The notes beneath the pieces are model-generated. The model saw only the letters and a program-made list of their open reading frames with translations, did not search any database and was not told the DNA's origin. A program made the translations under genes and the position numbers. DNA of 54,281 nucleotides, taken from NCBI GenBank assembly GCA_051747385.1, contig JBNJGB010000042.1:1-54281 (forward strand), given 5' to 3'. Position 1 is the first letter of the stretch. Each line of letters starts with the position of its first letter. Below are positions 40,519-49,371 of the stretch, one piece after another. Origin of the DNA: JBNJGB01 sp051747385. Its GTDB lineage: Bacteria; Myxococcota_A; UBA9042; PHBI01; JACKFB01.

Positions 40519-42192
40519 TCAGGGCATCGCCTCGCTCTCCTCGTCGGCGTCCTCCCGACCGGACTCGACGAACCGCGAGTCGTCCAGCGGACCGATCACG
40601 TCGGTGTCGGCTCGTTTCGGGAGGTGCTCCCGGTCTCCGGCGCCGGGACGGTCGATGAACACGAGGCCCGCCGCCGAGACCGCGTACAGCCCGGAGGCGG
40701 TGGCTGCGACCGCCCTGGGCTTGGGCCCCACGTCCCAGCGCCGCTCCTCCACGCAGTCAGGCCCGAGGATTCGCACGGTTCCGCCGATGTAGTCGACCAG
40801 TACGAGCTCGTCCCGGAACTCGTCCCATGACACGGTGGACTGGAACGGGATGGAGCAGACGTCCCGCACCGCGCGCTCCCCCATGTCGAGCACGAGGAGC
40901 CGCCCCGTCACGTCGCTGGTCAGGTAGGCGAGGTCGGGCTGAACGGTGGACACGGCGAGCGAGCTCGGGAGCGTCGGCGAGGGAGCCCACCAGAGGGGCT
41001 CGAGCGTGTCCACGTCCAGGAGGGTGACGAAGCCACCTCCGACGTGTCCGCCCCCGACGAGGACGGTGCCGGGGTCGGGCCCCGGCGCCGTGGAGCAACA
41101 CTGGTCTCCCTGGCGGGAGATCCCTTCCTCGGGCAGGTTTACAACAGCCGTCTCTTCGGGGCTCCTGGTGTCCACGCGGAGGAGCGTGGGGTTCGCGTTG
41201 TAGGCCACCAGGACGGCGGAGCCAGCCGCCACGGCGCTCGTGGGCTCCGAGTCCCTCCCGAGAGCGAGACGCTGTGGGTCGATGGCGACGCGGGCCACGA
41301 CGTCCAGGTCGGTCCGGCTCGCCACCACTACGGCGTGCTCGAACCACGGCGCATAGACCAGCCGATCCGTACCGGGGGCGGCGGCCAGCGCACGCACCTG
41401 GTTGGCCCGGACGAAGCGCGGCGACCCGCCATCGAGGGGGATTCTCCACACGTTCGGCTTGTGCGTGTGGTCCGAGCCCAGGGTCTGCCCGAGGGAGGCC
41501 CACGCCGCGCCGCGGTCTTCGTCTACGACCACCGCGCGCGGATAGCGCCAGGACTCTGCCGCCTCCTCGGGGAGGGCCCGAGCATCCAGCACGACGCGCA
41601 CGCCGGCCTGGCGCTCGAGCTCGGTGGGCGACGCCTGCGGCAGGGACACGTGATAGAAGGTGACCAGGAGCGCATAGAGCAGCGCTACGGGCAGACCCAT
41701 GAACACCACGCCGCGGAGAGCCCGACGCCGCACGACGAGGAGCTCGGCGGCCACGAGCCAGACCAGCAGGGCCACGATGGTGAGCCAGGGCGTATAGGCC
41801 AGGAAGTGGAGCATCCGCCACGGGATTCCTGGCCAGGCGCCTCGGAAGTACACGGACTCCGTCACGAGGGGCCACTCGACCAGCCCGTAGAAGAGGAGCG
41901 TCCAGCACGCTCCACGTCCGACCATCCCCAGGCCCACCCACAGCGCCGACAAGCCACGGTGACGAGCGCTCGAGGGAGCCCACTCGTACCAGAAAGTGAG
42001 CAGCGCATCACCGGCGACGATCGCAGCCAAGGCGGACCAGGAGACCCACGCGTCGATGCTCTGCGCGCCGATCCGTAGCCACTGGATCCAGATGATGAGC
42101 GCGGTCGCCAGTCCGTAGAAGGCGAGCAGGGTGGCGCGGGTTCTCCACGGAGATCGGCCAAGAGCGCGGGGAGCGGACGAGTCCGAGCTCAT
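40519..42192 (-). CDS. Polytopic membrane protein with C-terminal beta-propeller, paralogue 1
   Basis: A 557-residue protein with about five transmembrane helices in residues 20-190 (LLAFYGLATALIIWIQWLRI, WSALAAIVAGDALLTFWYEW, GACWTLLFYGLVEWPL, LAYTPWLTIVALLVWLVAAE, VALLYALLVTFYHVSLPQA). A large exposed domain with propeller-style blades follows: RAVVVDEDRGAAWASLGQTL, DRLVYAPWFEHAVVVA, VLVAYNANPTLLRVDTRS, GFVTLLDVDTLEPLWWAPS, LAYLTSDVTGRLLVLDMG and LVLVDYIGGTVRILGPD. The start ATG overlaps the radical SAM stop (ATGA), so both are one operon. It may sense or present a ligand made by the cluster; no activity is known. Confidence 0.75.
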   Translation of the reverse strand: MSSDSSAPRALGRSPWRTRATLLAFYGLATALIIWIQWLRIGAQSIDAWVSWSALAAIVAGDALLTFWYEWAPSSARHRGLSALWVGLGMVGRGACWTLLFYGLVEWPLVTESVYFRGAWPGIPWRMLHFLAYTPWLTIVALLVWLVAAELLVVRRRALRGVVFMGLPVALLYALLVTFYHVSLPQASPTELERQAGVRVVLDARALPEEAAESWRYPRAVVVDEDRGAAWASLGQTLGSDHTHKPNVWRIPLDGGSPRFVRANQVRALAAAPGTDRLVYAPWFEHAVVVASRTDLDVVARVAIDPQRLALGRDSEPTSAVAAGSAVLVAYNANPTLLRVDTRSPEETAVVNLPEEGISRQGDQCCSTAPGPDPGTVLVGGGHVGGGFVTLLDVDTLEPLWWAPSPTLPSSLAVSTVQPDLAYLTSDVTGRLLVLDMGERAVRDVCSIPFQSTVSWDEFRDELVLVDYIGGTVRILGPDCVEERRWDVGPKPRAVAATASGLYAVSAAGLVFIDRPGAGDREHLPKRADTDVIGPLDDSRFVESGREDADEESEAMP

Positions 42193-44012
42193 CGGGGGGC
42201 TTCTCCGTTCGACCGGGCAGCCTTCGGCGGCCCGCCGGATGGTGCGGGAGGCGATAGCCGATAGAACTCGAGATCGGCGCGACCGGCCGAGACCACCTGG
42301 CCGTCCGCGCCCGTGCACACGAGCGTGGCCGTCTGGAACAGGAGCCTGATGTCCAGCTCGAAGGCGCCCACGTCCCGGGGCACGGTGAGAGTCAGCAGCC
42401 CCGATGGACTCAGACGCCGCAAGAACCCGGCATCGAGCGGTGAGCCGTCCGGCGGGTGCGGAACGATGGCGAGCCCGTCGAAACCGTCGGGCAGCGTGCC
42501 GCGCCCCATGAGGGTGACGCGAGCTTCGTCGATGAACGGCTCGAGCGCTATCGGGGCGTCGAGCGACATGGATCGGACGTGCACGGGACGGGCGACCCCT
42601 GCTCGCCCGGCGAGCAGCGGCGAGGAGCCCGACGGGCGGGCGAGGCGGCCCGTCGTGGCGATCGGAACGGCGGAGAAGCGGAGGCCGGGCATGATCGCGA
42701 GTCGCACCCGGTCCCACTGCTCGACGACCTCGTCCCAGTAGCCTCGCAGGGGCCCTTCCGGGGCGGGATGGGCCGGCGGCGCGATGTCGATGTCGTCGAG
42801 ATCCCGCAGCGGCGCCATCATGCTGGCGAGGGCGGGGCTGAGGAGCCGTGCCGCATAGAAGGTCCAGAGGGGCTTCATGGAGTCCGACAACGTGTCGAGC
42901 GGCGGGAGTGGCTGCCCGTCTCGGGGCCGGAAGACGTCCCAGGGGCTGCTGCGCTTGGATCCCGTTCGCTCGGAGACCATGGGAATGGCCGCGAGGAGCG
43001 CCTCATGTGCGTCGGCGTCCTCCGTCCAGAACTCCATCCGGAGCCCGTGCGATCCGTCCACCCGTTCGGCGGCGGCACGCCAGCGCTCCATCTCGCTCTT
43101 CAGGCGCACGGGACCGGGCGTGGGCACGTGCTCCGCGGGAGGGACGGCGGAGATGTCGATGCCGTTCTCGAATGCTCTCTCGAACGCGTCGAGGTCCTCG
43201 ATCGCTGGCGGCGAGCAGAGGAAGACACCGATGCCGTCGTCGAACCTCATCGGTCCGGCCTCGGCCAGCGCAGCCGTGTAATCCCGAAGCAGGCGGGGCG
43301 GGAGCTTGCCCATGAACAGGCGGAGCTGCCGGACTCCGAGCTCCTCGGCGCGACGCACCTGGCGCACGAGCCCCTTCGGCGAGCGCCACAGGAAGCCGCT
43401 GCCGAAGGTCGAGGCGAACGACCCGTAGCAGCTCGGGCATCGGAGCGGACACCCGCGCGCGACCGGAATCGTCCGGGCGTGAGAGAACGCGCGACTGCTC
43501 CAGTGTGTGCTCCGATCGAACGTGGGGAACCACTCGGCCGAGATGCAGTCGGTCTGGTCGAAGGCCTCCCGCGTCATCCTTCGATACGGGGTGACGGTCG
43601 GCCCCGGGAGGACGAGGTTGGGGATGTCCGCGAAGGAGCGTCCCGAGAGATAGGCGTCGACGAGGGCGCGGAACGACGTCTCGGAGTCGCCGGCGACGGC
43701 CGCGTCGATCGGGTACTCACCGAACAGGTCGGGCCCATAGTGCCCGGCCGTGATGCCGCCGACGATGATGAGAGCCCCCGGGTGGACGCTTCGCACGCGC
43801 TCCACGAGGTGGCCGAACGCGGGGAGCGAGATGGCCCAGTGGAGGTCGATGGCGACGACGTGGCTCTTCCGGATCTCCTCGTCCGTCACCTCGAAGGCAT
43901 ATCGGCCGAGCTTCGAGCAGTCCAGGGCGTTCATGCACGAGATGGCGCCCGCGGGCACCACCAGGTCGTTCATGTGCCCACCGGGGTGGATGTAGAGGAC
44001 GTCGATCGGCAT
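42189..44012 (-). CDS. B12-binding-type radical SAM enzyme
   Basis: A 607-residue protein. Residues 1-125 resemble a cobalamin-binding fold (MPIDVLYIHPGGHMNDLVVP, HPGALIIVGGITAGHYGPDL, IDAAVAGDSETSFRAL) but lack the DxHxxG His, so base-off ligation is uncertain. The radical SAM cluster motif is VARGCPLRCPSCYGS, with Cys188, Cys192 and Cys195 (CxxxCxxC). Further on are GVRQLRLFMGKLPPRLLRDY and an unusual ~250-residue C-terminal region with beta-rich character. Members of this class do methylations, ring contractions or C-C bond chemistry. It is the first gene of a minus-strand operon with a membrane-propeller gene and a small Cys-containing peptide. The substrate is unknown. Confidence 0.84.
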   Translation of the reverse strand: MPIDVLYIHPGGHMNDLVVPAGAISCMNALDCSKLGRYAFEVTDEEIRKSHVVAIDLHWAISLPAFGHLVERVRSVHPGALIIVGGITAGHYGPDLFGEYPIDAAVAGDSETSFRALVDAYLSGRSFADIPNLVLPGPTVTPYRRMTREAFDQTDCISAEWFPTFDRSTHWSSRAFSHARTIPVARGCPLRCPSCYGSFASTFGSGFLWRSPKGLVRQVRRAEELGVRQLRLFMGKLPPRLLRDYTAALAEAGPMRFDDGIGVFLCSPPAIEDLDAFERAFENGIDISAVPPAEHVPTPGPVRLKSEMERWRAAAERVDGSHGLRMEFWTEDADAHEALLAAIPMVSERTGSKRSSPWDVFRPRDGQPLPPLDTLSDSMKPLWTFYAARLLSPALASMMAPLRDLDDIDIAPPAHPAPEGPLRGYWDEVVEQWDRVRLAIMPGLRFSAVPIATTGRLARPSGSSPLLAGRAGVARPVHVRSMSLDAPIALEPFIDEARVTLMGRGTLPDGFDGLAIVPHPPDGSPLDAGFLRRLSPSGLLTLTVPRDVGAFELDIRLLFQTATLVCTGADGQVVSAGRADLEFYRLSPPAPSGGPPKAARSNGEAPR

Positions 44013-44212
44013 TCGGAGTCTCGTGCCGGGCTGCCGCCCCTCGCGAGAACGGGTCGCTCGTTCGCGATATCGGCGGGGCTTCCTGGGGGAGAGTGGAGGC
44101 TCGCCTCTGGACTCTGCGGCCCGCGCTGGAGGGGCAGGATGATGCCTGAGCCCGATGCGCGGACGCAAATCGTGAGCCGGCTGTCGGGCGTCGGCCTTGT
44201 CGTCCGGAACCG

Positions 44213-44878
44213 TCAGGGCTCGGAGGGCACGACGAGGAGGGCGACGGGGAGGCGGCGGAGGATTCGCTCCGGGTGGGGCTCCGCGGTGACGACCAGGGCG
44301 CCTCCCGGGGGTTCGCCGTCGGCGGCCAGGGTCTCGACGGGGATGTGCAGGGCGCGACCCCAGGCCTCGGCTGTCTCGTGGCCGGTGGTGTCGTCCTCGG
44401 CGACGCAGATCCGGGCGGGCGGATCGCTCGAGGCCTCGGAGTGGACCGCCAGGACGGGGCGCGCGCAGTCGGCCAGGACGCCGGACGCCACGGAGCCCAG
44501 CCACAGCCGGACGAGGCCCGTGTGGCCGTGGGTTCCGAGGACGACCAGGTCGGCGTCCAGGTCGACCGCCGCCTTCGGGATGGCGTCCGCGGGGGGACCC
44601 TCGAGGATGCGTGTCGCGGTGGGGCGGAAGCCGAGGAGCGGCTCCGTGGCCTCGACGACGTGGCGTGCGGCGGCCTCCCGCGCCAGCCGGAGCTGCTCCC
44701 GGAGCCGCTCGTGCTGTCCGGGGCTGAAGTAGGGCGGCAGCTCGACGTACTCCACGTGCACCACGGTGAGCGAGGCATCGAACCACCGCACCAGGTTCCC
44801 GGCCCATCGGGACGCGTTGGCGGAGGCGTCGCTCAGGTCCGTGGCGAGGAGGATCCGCTTCGGCGGGACCGTGCTCAT
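44213..44878 (-). CDS. Universal stress protein (UspA family)
   Basis: A 221-residue UspA-domain protein. The first ~145 residues are one complete domain with RILLATDLSDASANASRWAG at the start and the ATP-binding loop VVLGTHGHTGLVRLWLGSVA ending SGVLADCARPVLAVHSE. A shorter C-terminal ~70-residue stretch (ARICVAEDDTTGHETAEAWG, ILRRLPVALLVVPSEP) looks like a second, truncated USP-like half. The ATG at 44878 is three bases after the RND pump stop, so it is the last gene of the efflux operon. Stress-protein coupling with drug or metal efflux is suggested by that position only. Confidence 0.9.
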   Translation of the reverse strand: MSTVPPKRILLATDLSDASANASRWAGNLVRWFDASLTVVHVEYVELPPYFSPGQHERLREQLRLAREAAARHVVEATEPLLGFRPTATRILEGPPADAIPKAAVDLDADLVVLGTHGHTGLVRLWLGSVASGVLADCARPVLAVHSEASSDPPARICVAEDDTTGHETAEAWGRALHIPVETLAADGEPPGGALVVTAEPHPERILRRLPVALLVVPSEP

Positions 44879-44881
44879 GAC

Positions 44882-47800
44882 TCACCCCTGTCCGTGAACG
44901 GGCCGCGGGGAGCCGGCCTCGCCCGTCGGGCCCGGCGGCTCCGGCTCCTCGCGATGCCTCGGCTCGTGGCGCTTCACCATGAAGTAGATGACGGGCACGG
45001 TCATGCGGCTCAGGGCCAGGGACGCCACCTCGCCGGCGATCAGCGAGATGGCCAGGCCCTGGAAGATGGGGTCGAACAGGATGACCCCCGCCCCCACCAT
45101 GACTGCGGCGGCCGTCAGCAGCATCGGCCGGAAGCGCACCGCGCCCGCGTCCACGACGGCCCGTCGCAGGGGCACCCCCTCCTCGAGGCGTAGCTCGATG
45201 AAGTCCACCAGGATGATGGAGTTCCGGACGACGATGCCGGCCCCCGCGATGAAGCCGATCATGGACGTGGCGGTGAAGAACGCGCCCATGAGCCCGTGGG
45301 CCGGGAGGATCCCCACGAGCGAGAACGGGATGGCGCTCATGATGATGAGCGGCGTCATGAACGACTGGAACCACGCCACCACGAGCACGTAGATGAGGAT
45401 CAGCACCGCGGCGAAGGCGAGGCCCAGATCGCGGAACACCTCGTACGTGATGTGCCACTCGCCGTCCCACTTCATGGAGTAGCGGTCCGTGTGGAAGGGC
45501 TGGCTCGCCGTGTGCTGCTCCATGGCGTATCCCTCGGCCAGGGGCTCGTCGAGCTTCGGCGCCAGGTCGAGGATGGCGTACACGGGGCTCTCGGTCTCGC
45601 CCGCCAGGTCCGCGGTGACGTAGACCACCCGCTTCAGGTTCTTGTGCTGGATGCTGCGCTCCGCCGCCGTCTCCTCCCGCTTCACCAGCTCGGCGAGGCT
45701 CACCTGCCGCCCGTCGCGACTCGCTACCCGGAGCGCGCCCAGCCGGTCGAGATCGGAGCGCGTGGCCCGGTCGAGGCGCACCTGCACCGGGACCTCCTCC
45801 TTGTCCCGGTCGGAGTGGAGGAGGCCCGCCTGCGCGCCGGACATCGCGAGTCGCAGCGTGCGCGCCACGGCCGCCTCGTCCACCCCGTGGAGCGCGGCCT
45901 TCACCTCGTCGACCAGGAGGCGCACCTTGGGCTGTGGATGCTCCACCTCCCAGTCCACGTCCACGACCCCGGGGTGCTCCTCCATCAGCGCGCGGACGTC
46001 TCGCGCGATCTCGATCTGGCGCTCGTGGTCGGGGCCGTAGATCTCCGCCACCAGCGTCTGGATGACCGGCGGCCCGGGGGGGACCTCCACCACCTTGGCC
46101 CGCGCCCCGAACCGCTTCGCGACGGGCTGGATCGCCTCGCGCAACCGCTGCGCCACGTCGTGGCTCTGGGCATCGCGATCGTGCTTGGGCGTCAGCTGGA
46201 TGGTCACGTCGGCGACGTTGGACCCCGATCGCAGGAAGTAGTGCCGCACCAACCCGCTGAAGGTGTACGGCCCCGCCGTCCCGACGTAGGTCTGGTAGCC
46301 CATCACCTCGGGCTGCTCGCGCACCTCCTCCGCCAGGCGTCGCGTCACCCGGTCGGTCTGCTCCAGCGTGGTCCCCTCCGGCATGTCCACCACCACCTGG
46401 AACTCGGCCTTGTTGTCGAAGGGGAGCATCTTCACCTCGACGAACTCGATGGCCACGAGGGACATCGCGGCCAGGAGCAGGGCCACGACCAGGGCCAGGA
46501 AGCCCCACCGCCGCCAGCCCGTGGCCAGCAACGCCCCCATGAACTTCCGGTACCAGCGTGTCGTGCGGCCCTCGACCTCCTCGTGGCCCCGGCTGCTCTT
46601 CAGCAGGCGGATGGCGGCCCACGGCGTCACCACGAACGCCACCAGCAGGGAGAAGACCATCGCCGCCGAGGCGCCCACCGGGATCGGCCGCATGTACGGT
46701 CCCATCAGCCCGCTCACGAACGCCATCGGGAGGATGGCCGCGATGACCGTCATGGTGGCCAGGATGGTCGGGTTGCCCACTTCCGCCACCGCGCGGACGG
46801 CGATCTCCCGCAGCGGCCGGTCCTTGCTCTCGGGCAGGCGATAGTGCCGAGAGATGTTCTCCACCACGACGATGGCGTCGTCCACCAGGATGCCGATGGA
46901 GAAGATGAGGGCGAACAGGGTGATCCGGTTGAGCGTGTAGCCGTACAGCCAGAACACGGTGAGCGTGAGCGCCAGCGTCACCGGGATGGCCAGGAGCACG
47001 ATGGCCGACTCCCGCAGGCCCAGCGTGAACCAGATGAGCAGCGCCACGCTGAACACCGCGATGGCCATGTGGAACAACAGCTCGTTGCTCTTCTCGTTGG
47101 CCGTCTCGCCGTAGTCCCGCGAGACGGTGACCTGCACGTCCTCGGGCACCAGCGAGCCCTTCGCCGCGTCGACCTTGTGCAGCACCGACTCGACCACGTC
47201 GATGGCGTTGGTGCCGCTGCGCTTGGCGACCGCCAGGGTGACGGCGGGCCACGTCCCGGGGTCGTTCCAACCTGCGGAGTTTGTTCCTGTTTCGTGTGAC
47301 CCGGGGTCGTGCGGCGGGGGCTCGGCCGCGGGGCCCTGGCCGTGTCGGACGTAGGTCGTGGGCTCCCCGGCTCCGTCGGCCACCCGTGCCACGTCCCGGA
47401 CGAAGACGGGCCGCCCCCGGGTCGCGCCCACGACCACGGAGGCCACGTCCTCGGCGTCCTCCAGGAACGTCCCGGTCTCCACCAGGAACTCCCGGTTGCC
47501 CTCGGCGAACGAGCCCGCCGGCAGCCGATCGTTTTCGGCCTGCAGCGCCTGCATCACGGCCAGTGGGGTCACGTTCCGGGCGGCCATGCGCTCGGGATCG
47601 GGGATCACGCGCATCGTTCGGGGCCGGCCGCCGATGATGGTGACCTCGCTGACGTCCTCTACGGCCTCGATCTCCGTGCGGAGCTCGCCAGCGATCCGGC
47701 GCAGCACGTAGTCGTCGTACCTCCGGCTCCACAGCGTCAGGCTCAGCACGGGCACGTCGTCGATGGACCGCGGCTTCACGAGGGGGCCCTGCGCCCCCTC

Positions 47801-48184
47801 CGGGATGCCGTCGCCGTGGGCTGCCAGCTTGTCCCGGACCCGGAGGATGGCATCCTCCTCGTTCCAGCCCACCTCGAACCGGACGATGACCATGCTGCGA
47901 TCCGGGCTCGACGTGGAGTACACGTACTCGACGCCCGGGATCTCCGACATGAGCGACTCCACGGGGCGTGTCAGGCGCTCCTCGATCTCCTCGGCCGAGG
48001 CCCCCGGCATCCCCGTGAAGACGTCGATCATCGGGACGATGATCTGGGGCTCCTCCTCCCGCGGAAGCTGCGCGACGGCGAACGCTCCCACCGCCACCGA
48101 CGCGGCCATGAACAACGGCGTGAGCTTCGAGTGGATGAACGCGCCGGCCAGGCGACCGGCGATCCCGACGCCCTGCCTGCTCAC
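44882..48184 (-). CDS. RND-family efflux transporter, inner-membrane pump
   Basis: A 1100-residue RND permease of the AcrB/MexB-like hydrophobe/amphiphile or heavy-metal branch, driving proton-coupled export. Signatures are PREEEPQIIVPMIDVFTGMP, GASAEEIEERLTRPVE and ALIFSIGILVDDAIVVVENI (TM4 with paired Asp for proton relay). Others are NPTILATMTVIAAILPMAFV, SGLMGPYMRPIPVG and, late, GFIAGAGIVVRNSIILVDFI. The start is GTG 48184, overlapping the MFP stop by four bases. An in-frame insertion of about 15 codons with an 11-bp flanking direct repeat (CCCGGGGTCGT at 47255-47265 and 47300-47310) sits in the periplasmic part near residue 300. The tail is long and charged. Confidence 0.93.
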   Translation of the reverse strand: MSRQGVGIAGRLAGAFIHSKLTPLFMAASVAVGAFAVAQLPREEEPQIIVPMIDVFTGMPGASAEEIEERLTRPVESLMSEIPGVEYVYSTSSPDRSMVIVRFEVGWNEEDAILRVRDKLAAHGDGIPEGAQGPLVKPRSIDDVPVLSLTLWSRRYDDYVLRRIAGELRTEIEAVEDVSEVTIIGGRPRTMRVIPDPERMAARNVTPLAVMQALQAENDRLPAGSFAEGNREFLVETGTFLEDAEDVASVVVGATRGRPVFVRDVARVADGAGEPTTYVRHGQGPAAEPPPHDPGSHETGTNSAGWNDPGTWPAVTLAVAKRSGTNAIDVVESVLHKVDAAKGSLVPEDVQVTVSRDYGETANEKSNELLFHMAIAVFSVALLIWFTLGLRESAIVLLAIPVTLALTLTVFWLYGYTLNRITLFALIFSIGILVDDAIVVVENISRHYRLPESKDRPLREIAVRAVAEVGNPTILATMTVIAAILPMAFVSGLMGPYMRPIPVGASAAMVFSLLVAFVVTPWAAIRLLKSSRGHEEVEGRTTRWYRKFMGALLATGWRRWGFLALVVALLLAAMSLVAIEFVEVKMLPFDNKAEFQVVVDMPEGTTLEQTDRVTRRLAEEVREQPEVMGYQTYVGTAGPYTFSGLVRHYFLRSGSNVADVTIQLTPKHDRDAQSHDVAQRLREAIQPVAKRFGARAKVVEVPPGPPVIQTLVAEIYGPDHERQIEIARDVRALMEEHPGVVDVDWEVEHPQPKVRLLVDEVKAALHGVDEAAVARTLRLAMSGAQAGLLHSDRDKEEVPVQVRLDRATRSDLDRLGALRVASRDGRQVSLAELVKREETAAERSIQHKNLKRVVYVTADLAGETESPVYAILDLAPKLDEPLAEGYAMEQHTASQPFHTDRYSMKWDGEWHITYEVFRDLGLAFAAVLILIYVLVVAWFQSFMTPLIIMSAIPFSLVGILPAHGLMGAFFTATSMIGFIAGAGIVVRNSIILVDFIELRLEEGVPLRRAVVDAGAVRFRPMLLTAAAVMVGAGVILFDPIFQGLAISLIAGEVASLALSRMTVPVIYFMVKRHEPRHREEPEPPGPTGEAGSPRPVHGQG
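47255..47310 (+). repeat. In-frame 45-bp insertion bounded by an 11-bp direct repeat
   Basis: CCCGGGGTCGT occurs twice with 45 bp from start to start (47255 and 47300). The intervening sequence (TCCAACCTGCGGAGTTTGTT and on) is AT-richer than the gene around it. Because 45 is a multiple of three, the reading frame survives, adding a Gly/Asn/Thr-rich segment (GSHETGTNSAGWNDPG). This is what a small element insertion with target duplication, or a slippage expansion, would leave. Confidence 0.6.
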
Positions 48185-49371
48185 GGCCCCACCTCCACGG
48201 GCGCGCCGTCCCGCAAGCCGGACGGCGGCTCGACGATGACCGGCTCACCCGGCTCCAGCCCGCTGAGGACCTCCAACCGGTCACCCCGCTCGCCGCCGAT
48301 CGTCACCATCCGCAGCCGCGCCCGCCCCGCCTCCGGGTCGGCGACGAACACCCGATCCAGCTGGCCCTTGGGTGAAAGCGCCGACGCCGGGATGAGCAGT
48401 CGCTCGCCGGTCCCGATCCGCAGCCGCACGCGGGCGAACATGCCGGGCGGGAGCGTCGTCCCGATCTCGTCGGCCGGGAGGTCCACCTTCACCACGAAGG
48501 TGCGGGAGGCTGCGTCCACGGCCGGGACCACCTCCCCGACGTTCCCGGTGAAGCGCTCGTCTACGGCTTCCACGATCACCTCCGCCGGGTCGCCGACCCG
48601 CACGCGGCCGGCCAGGGACTCGTCGATGACGGCCTCGGCGCGCACGACCCCGGCCTCCTCCAGGGTCATGAGCGGCACGCCGGGCGCCGCCATGTCCCCC
48701 ACGTCCACGGACCGCGAGACCACCTGTCCGGCGAAGGGCGCCTCGATCCGCCGATGGCCCACGCGGGCGTCGGCCGCCTCGATCGCCGCGCGGGTCCGGT
48801 TCGACCGCGCGCGAGCCGCTCGGAGTCCCGCGTCGGCCTGTCGCTTTCGCGCCTCCGCGGTCTGCAGGTTCGCCTCCGCCTCGTCGAGGCGTTGCTTCGT
48901 GACGGCTCCCTGTGATTCCAGGCGCTTCAAACGACCCCGGGTCACCTCGGCGAGGCCCAGGGCCGCCCGCGTCGCCTCCAGCTGTCTCCGCGCGGTGGTG
49001 ATGCCCGCCTCCGCCTCGGCCTTCGCTGCGCGCGCCTCCTCGAGGCCGGCCTGCACGTCCTCGGCCTCCAGCTCCACGAGGAGCGTGCCGGCCTCCACGC
49101 GATCTCCCGGCGCTGCGTGGAGCGCCCGCACGTTGCCCATGGTCCTGGCCGTCAGCACCGCCGTCGTCCGTCCCCGGATGGTCGCCGTGGCCACGTAGTG
49201 CGTGTCCACCTCCTCCAGGGACGCGGGCGTCGTCTGCACGCTCACCGGCTCGGGCTCGGGCGCGATCGGCTGCTCGTCGGAGCCCCCCTCGCACTCGATC
49301 AGGAGGACCAGCACCGTGGCCGCGAGCAGTGCGGCCGCCCGGCCGAGCCGAGCCTTCCTCCGCGTGGTCAT
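48181..49371 (-). CDS. RND-associated periplasmic adaptor (membrane fusion protein)
   Basis: A 396-residue HlyD/AcrA-type adaptor bridging the pump and outer-membrane channel. The N-terminal hydrophobic segment (AALLAATVLVLLIEC) serves as anchor or lipid-modified signal. Barrel-sandwich halves are NVRALHAAPGDRVEAGTLLV and RIEAPFAGQVVSRSVDVGDM, with a helical hairpin between (about 110-200, Ala/Glu/Arg-rich coiled coil). Beta-barrel and membrane-proximal parts follow (GNVGEVVPAVDAASRTFVVK; RLLIPASALSPKGQLDRVFV). The start ATG (49371) overlaps the TolC stop by ATGA and its stop overlaps the pump GTG by GTGA, giving a fully coupled operon. Confidence 0.93.
   Translation of the reverse strand: MTTRRKARLGRAAALLAATVLVLLIECEGGSDEQPIAPEPEPVSVQTTPASLEEVDTHYVATATIRGRTTAVLTARTMGNVRALHAAPGDRVEAGTLLVELEAEDVQAGLEEARAAKAEAEAGITTARRQLEATRAALGLAEVTRGRLKRLESQGAVTKQRLDEAEANLQTAEARKRQADAGLRAARARSNRTRAAIEAADARVGHRRIEAPFAGQVVSRSVDVGDMAAPGVPLMTLEEAGVVRAEAVIDESLAGRVRVGDPAEVIVEAVDERFTGNVGEVVPAVDAASRTFVVKVDLPADEIGTTLPPGMFARVRLRIGTGERLLIPASALSPKGQLDRVFVADPEAGRARLRMVTIGGERGDRLEVLSGLEPGEPVIVEPPSGLRDGAPVEVGP

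Noticed and set aside
42189..48284. A single 2031-residue minus-strand frame joining the RND pump region to the radical SAM protein
   Set aside because: The first ~1400 residues are an out-of-frame reading of the RND and UspA genes; the radical SAM protein starts cleanly at 44012.
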